Part shown: positions 60,376 to 64,000 of the stretch, one piece after another
Position numbering within the stretch: the stretch's first letter is position 1
Layout: each line of letters begins with the position of its first letter
From: Penelope pileata
Lineage: Eukaryota; Chordata; Aves; Galliformes; Cracidae
Assembly (NCBI GenBank): GCA_013396635.1
Contig: WBMW01004109.1
Span: 174,363-238,362, forward strand
Direction of reading: 5' to 3'
DNA length: 64,000 bases
Made by a program: the position numbers and the translations under genes
The notes under the pieces: generated by a model
The model's input: only the letters and a program-made list of their open reading frames with translations
Databases searched by the model: none
Told to the model about the DNA's origin: nothing

Positions 60376-62789
60376 TATGAAGATATAGATTATTAGTTTC
60401 TCTTGGAGGTTCTATCTCTGGGTATTTCTTTGGTGCTATACTTAAAAACAAATGTTTCAAACTTAATTTTGTCTTCAAAAAGTAAAGCTGTACACACACA
60501 CATATATACACAAAAGAAATAAAACCCTTAGATTAAGTTAAAAATGATGATGTTTTACGTCAGTAATGAGATGCTTCTGGAAATAGCTCTTCAGATTTCT
60601 CTAGAGTCTTCTGTTTGCCAAAGACAGACATAATATTTTCTCATTATTAGCTCTTCAGTATAGAGGAAACACAGTATCGTGTTCTTTGCAGTCACATCGA
60701 GGAAGTGTTATTTTTAACAAGTAATTTAGAACAGTAAAATGAAGGAAAGATGGCTGCACAGCTTATAATGACGCAGTTATTGGAGTGAAGGAGATGGGCT
60801 GTGAACACTTCTGTCTGTCAGATTTGCTCAAAAAAAAAAGTAATCCTCTTGAGAAATCTGATTTAAGAAGTGAAGGAGGCAAGAGGAATAAGGAAAACAG
60901 TGCTTGAGCATATGCGTGCCTACACTACATCTGTTAATTCTTTTCTGCATAGCTTTGCATTCATCAGCACAAGACAAACAGGTGCAAATTGTGGAGACAT
61001 CATTTGTGTATCTTGTTGTTTAAGTCAAATCTTCAGTTTTTCAAGCAGTAAACAAAACATTTTTCATTTAACACTATCTTTGGCAAAGGAGTATATTTTA
61101 TGCTTGTGCTTCCAAATGCGGACAAGAGATGTTATCCCAACTTTCTCTTTGCATGCACAACAGCTTTCAAAAATACAGACTTCTAGTTCCATGTACATCA
61201 GAGGTCATTTCTCATCCTTTTTCTTTAAAACACATTTTTGTAATCTTAATTTATTAGACAGGGCTTTCTAAAGTCCCCAGACAAGTTAGAACAACAGCTC
61301 CACAGAGGTTTAATGGCACCAGTACTACTACCTCATTATCTTAATATCTTTTAACCTTTCTCTAAGAAAGTTTTTGATAAAATCTACATTATGGCAAGAA
61401 GTCTTTTGAATTCCATTCTTAAGGAGTGACTCACTCTTACATATAGAAGGTGACTAAATGCTGATTTCTGGAAAATCATATTTTTCTGTCCTGCAGATAT
61501 TGATTATAGGTCATTTATCTTCTGCTTCAATTTCTCCATCCATAAAAGCAAGATAATGGTACATAGCTGCTCTGTGTACCTCACTTGCATGCAGAGGAGA
61601 GTTCAAATTGCATTTAGATTAATTTCTCACTAAAACTGGTGGTGAAGTTACCATTGGTATTAGTGACTGGACTATTTATAGAAACTATATATAGAAATTG
61701 AGGAGACTTTATACAGTAATACAGCCAGCCTTGTGTTCTCATCCATGCAGACTAGTTGGAACCTATGATCACGTACTCCGTCTTTTAAGATCTCTGTGAC
61801 TTCTCAAGGTAATCTGTTCTATTATTTAGTTATCCTTGCAAGATCTTTTTCTCCTAATTTCGTGAATTAATCATCTCTATGACAAATCAAGTTAACTATT
61901 TTCTCGATTATGAGAAAAATACTTTCTAGTACAATGACATTTTATTGTCTAAAGATTAATATTACGTTTCACTTCAGCTGTCCTATTCCTATCTTTCCTG
62001 TCTTCTTTGGAAGACTGACTTGTATACACCTCTATTAAGGACAGTGCAGACGCTGAAGTGGTATTTTCTATGGCACACAGCTACTAAGTATTAACATTAT
62101 TATTTCTGTTCTCTTAACATGGCAATAGTTAGATTCCAGGTGATGTTTGCATTATCAGAAACTATGTTATTTTAGCTTAAATAAAGTAGTACATGAACAG
62201 TTAAAAGCCCCAGATCAGTTATTCCTCCCTATTAGCAGGATTTCTCTCCCCATTTTATGTTTGTGTATTTGCTGGGGACAAGAGCGCAGGTTTTCTTCAC
62301 AAATATTGTACTCGCTCTTCTTTTGCCATATCAATTTCAGACTATATAATCATTTATAACATTTTTAAATCAGTTTATCCTTCCAGAGCACTTGGAGTCT
62401 TCCTGTACTACATAAGACTTCATTCTATTACCCTCACTACAAGTTTTGTCTGATTTCAGGTCTAGGAGAGAGAGTATATCTTCTGAGCTTTGGAGAAGAT
62501 TTTCATAAGGTTTTAGCAGAGACCTGTTGAAGTTAAGGGATCACTTGCTGAACTTCTGATGGATAGTCCTAATATGCCTCATAAACGCAACATGCAGTTC
62601 TGCAGCAGACTTGTGAATTATGAAAATCCTGTGATTTGAGACAAGGCTGGAAAAACATTGAAAACTAGACTTTCAGGCTACGTTCTCACCAGTTACCGTA
62701 CCAAGTGTACGTAAATCATTGATAAGACCACTTTTGAAATACAGCAAGCATCCAGAGACTAGGTAAGAAAGAAGAAAGTTCATTCTCTC
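60376..62789. other. Non-repeat interval with possible old SINE, no gene recognised
   Basis: About 2.4 kb. A CA/TA simple repeat lies at about 60491-60512. The longest frame (60870-61271, 133 codons, plus) has no recognisable motif and is likely chance. A MIR-like piece at 61520-61610 is listed separately. Confidence 0.5.
61520..61610 (-). mobile_element. Possible MIR-like ancient SINE remnant
   Basis: CTTCAATTTCTCCATCCATA, then AAAGCAAGATAATGGTACATA and TGTGTACCTCACTTGCATG, follow the order of a reversed MIR element (ctcagtttcctcatctgtaaaat-type phrase followed by tacctacctca). Short and diverged, so moderate confidence only. Confidence 0.45.
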
Positions 62790-63113
62790 ACTGATGTGAA
62801 AGAGAAGAGAGAGGTTCCATGTAACAGAAAAGTCCCAAACTCTTATGACTACGCCATTTGATCTTCTCTTTCTTTCTCCAGCTCCTTTCCAGTCTTCTCA
62901 CTCTCAGGCTTCTCACCAACTTTCTCTTTTTCTCAAGCTCCAGCTTCTCAAGCTGCACCCTTCTCTGCCTGGCTGGCATTTATCTAAGCCTGGGGCAACT
63001 CCACCCCAGGTCCACCCTGTCTGGTCACAAGTGCAAGTGATTCCCCAGGCCAGCCACACTCCTCCACCATGTGCTCAATCATCAGTTCATGCTGAGATCA
63101 ACTGTTTCCCTAC
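62790..63113 (-). mobile_element. Endogenous retrovirus 3' LTR (probably truncated), minus strand
   Basis: On the minus strand it starts TGTAGGGAAACAGTTG at 63113, directly after a polypurine tract (AAGGGGTGGAA, plus-strand TTCCACCCCTT at 63114-63124). It continues with GGTGGAGGAGTGTGGCTGG, a TATA-like TTAGATAAATGCC near 62985 and a purine-rich stretch. The ATTAAA signal and U5 seen at 63904-64000 are not repeated here, so the distal part seems lost, or the two ends have diverged strongly. The lower boundary is uncertain. Confidence 0.6.
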
Positions 63114-63903
63114 ATTCCACCCCTTCACAGCATGAACAGATGATTGAGCATGTTAACATTTTACCATTATTCTTTACAATATCAGTTATAGAACTTAAAA
63201 TATGTTTACAGGTGTTTATGTAGATGACACTGTAATGTATACATATCTTATCAGTCCCAGGGCCAAAAATACATCTTCAAAGTCCACCTTCTTCACACTC
63301 TTCAAATCCTTCTTCCAGTTCCTTCTTCACACTCAGCAACTCTCCTGTCTCTGCAGCATCTCCAACATACATGGCTGGGATTGTCCAACAAGGAGTAGAG
63401 CTCACAGCAGCTTCCAGCTTCATCTCAGGGTCCGTTCCTCGCTGAGGCAGTCCTGACCGCCACCGTCCCTTGCCCGGGGCCCATTCCTCACTGAGGCAAG
63501 TCCTGACCGCCACTGTCTCCATCACTTCATCAATTACAAAGCATGTAGCATAGCTACTAATTCCATCCAGGTATGTAGACACTTCCTTCCAAGTACATGG
63601 ACACTGCACAGGCTGCGGACTACTTTTTTTCCCTTTTCTTCTTTCCATATCCTCAAAGAGTGTGTCTGTTTCTAAACTTGTTTCCACCCCTTCTCAGGGA
63701 TGATGCCATATGCTGTTATCATCTTTGGCCCATTTACAGTAAATGAAACACTTTACACAAAGATCAGTATCCTATGGCTCATTCCATCTGTTTCCACCAC
63801 TTCAGGTTGTCATACAATGTCATACCATACACTTTCTTACTATATCGTTTACCTCACTAGGCCCTGTCCCGCTCCAATTATCGGAGTGAGGGGAGATTCT
63901 GTA
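63114..63903 (-). pseudogene. Internal remnant of minus-strand endogenous retrovirus
   Basis: Less than 800 bases lie between the two LTR-like parts, so nearly all viral coding sequence is missing. A 136-codon minus frame (63277-63687) starts METSLETDTLFEDMERRKGK and ends with an acidic/lysine stretch (VKKELEEGFEECEEGG). I cannot match it to gag, pol or env. The stretch includes a 49-base tandem duplication (63429-63517) and a second AAGGGGTGGAA-like purine motif (63682-63692). Confidence 0.5.
63429..63517. repeat. 49-bp imperfect tandem duplication
   Basis: The unit beginning GGTCCGTTCCTCGCTGAGGC at 63429 recurs as GGCCCATTCCTCACTGAGGC at 63478. Both run through TCCTGACCGCCAC (63451 and 63501). 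The period is 49 bases (50 after a one-base insertion), not a multiple of three. It is GC-rich against the surroundings. Confidence 0.93.
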
Positions 63904-64000
63904 ACATACCCAGAGTGAGACTGAGATGCAAACGAGGTCAAATGTTGTCCGACCAGTTTAATAGGAATTCTGGCCAGTGAGGGAGATGGGGGAAGCAGGC
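63904..64000 (-). mobile_element. Endogenous retrovirus 5' LTR end (R/U5), cut by window edge
   Basis: Minus-strand reading from the window edge gives CACTGGCCAGAATTCC, the poly(A) signal ATTAAA (plus 63957-63962), CTGGTCGGACAACATTTGAC and TCTCAGTCTCACTCTGGG, ending TATGTTACA at about 63904. That order (poly(A) signal, then 50-60 bases to a CA end) is what an R/U5 would show. The primer-binding site after it could not be assigned to a tRNA. The rest of the LTR is outside the window. Confidence 0.5.

Noticed and set aside
60870..61271. 133-codon open frame on the plus strand
   Set aside because: Serine/phenylalanine-rich with no recognisable domain, and no supporting exon structure.
1..64000. 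Search for tRNA, rRNA, snRNA, CRISPR arrays, operons or bacterial genes
   Set aside because: No cloverleaf A/B boxes, U6-type starts, regularly spaced repeats or dense coding were seen. The window is vertebrate (avian) intergenic or intronic DNA. Unknown microRNAs cannot be excluded by eye.

Overview
This window looks like bird (Aves) nuclear DNA, probably an AT-rich, gene-poor part of a large chromosome. The main evidence is at least fourteen recognisable CR1 LINE fragments, many ending in the avian CR1 tail (CATTCTATGATTCTATG-type repeats), plus LTRs of types known from birds. I cannot name the species. I found no complete host protein-coding gene, no tRNA, rRNA or snRNA gene, no CRISPR array and nothing prokaryotic. 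The long open frames are explained by CR1 reverse transcriptase, by retroviral pol remnants or by gap Ns; the rest look like chance frames in AT-rich DNA.

Layout. 0-14 kb: CR1 copies at 1-535, 3698-4180, 7632-7966 (an inverted pair), 10625-10672 (a tail scrap) and 13450-14085, separated by AT-rich sequence. That sequence holds a TATA-like promoter candidate (1973-2108), a compact hairpin (4805-4847) and a (GA)n microsatellite (8261-8311). 15-16.4 kb: a broken endogenous retrovirus around an 834-base gap, with RNase H and integrase remnants on the minus strand and the RT thumb/connection on the plus strand, head to head. 19-21.8 kb: an ancient CR1/L3-like piece and two younger CR1s. The one at 20837-21780 keeps an open frame over half of the reverse transcriptase. 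21.8-40.9 kb: about 19 kb with one recognisable insertion, an LTR at 31177-31755 flanked by a 6-base direct repeat. 40.9-46 kb: three CR1 fragments. 46-57.9 kb: AT-rich sequence with one LTR scrap (52100-52183). 57.9-60.4 kb: a dense cluster, consisting of a minus CR1, a plus CR1 whose endonuclease remnant is fused to the RT C-terminus, and an LTR split by a further CR1. 62.8-64 kb: a second endogenous retrovirus on the minus strand, running off the window.

Nothing here works together as a pathway. The recognisable parts are layers of retroelement insertion and decay on a background with little repeat content, as in an intergenic desert or a long intron. Non-coding regulatory elements may lie in the long repeat-poor tracts, but single-sequence inspection cannot prove them. 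I did not find a convincing undescribed system. The best second looks are the head-to-head pol rearrangement, the promoter/first-exon candidate near 2 kb, the hairpin near 4.8 kb and the homeobox-like tandem repeat near 18.5 kb. Family and age statements are by eye.
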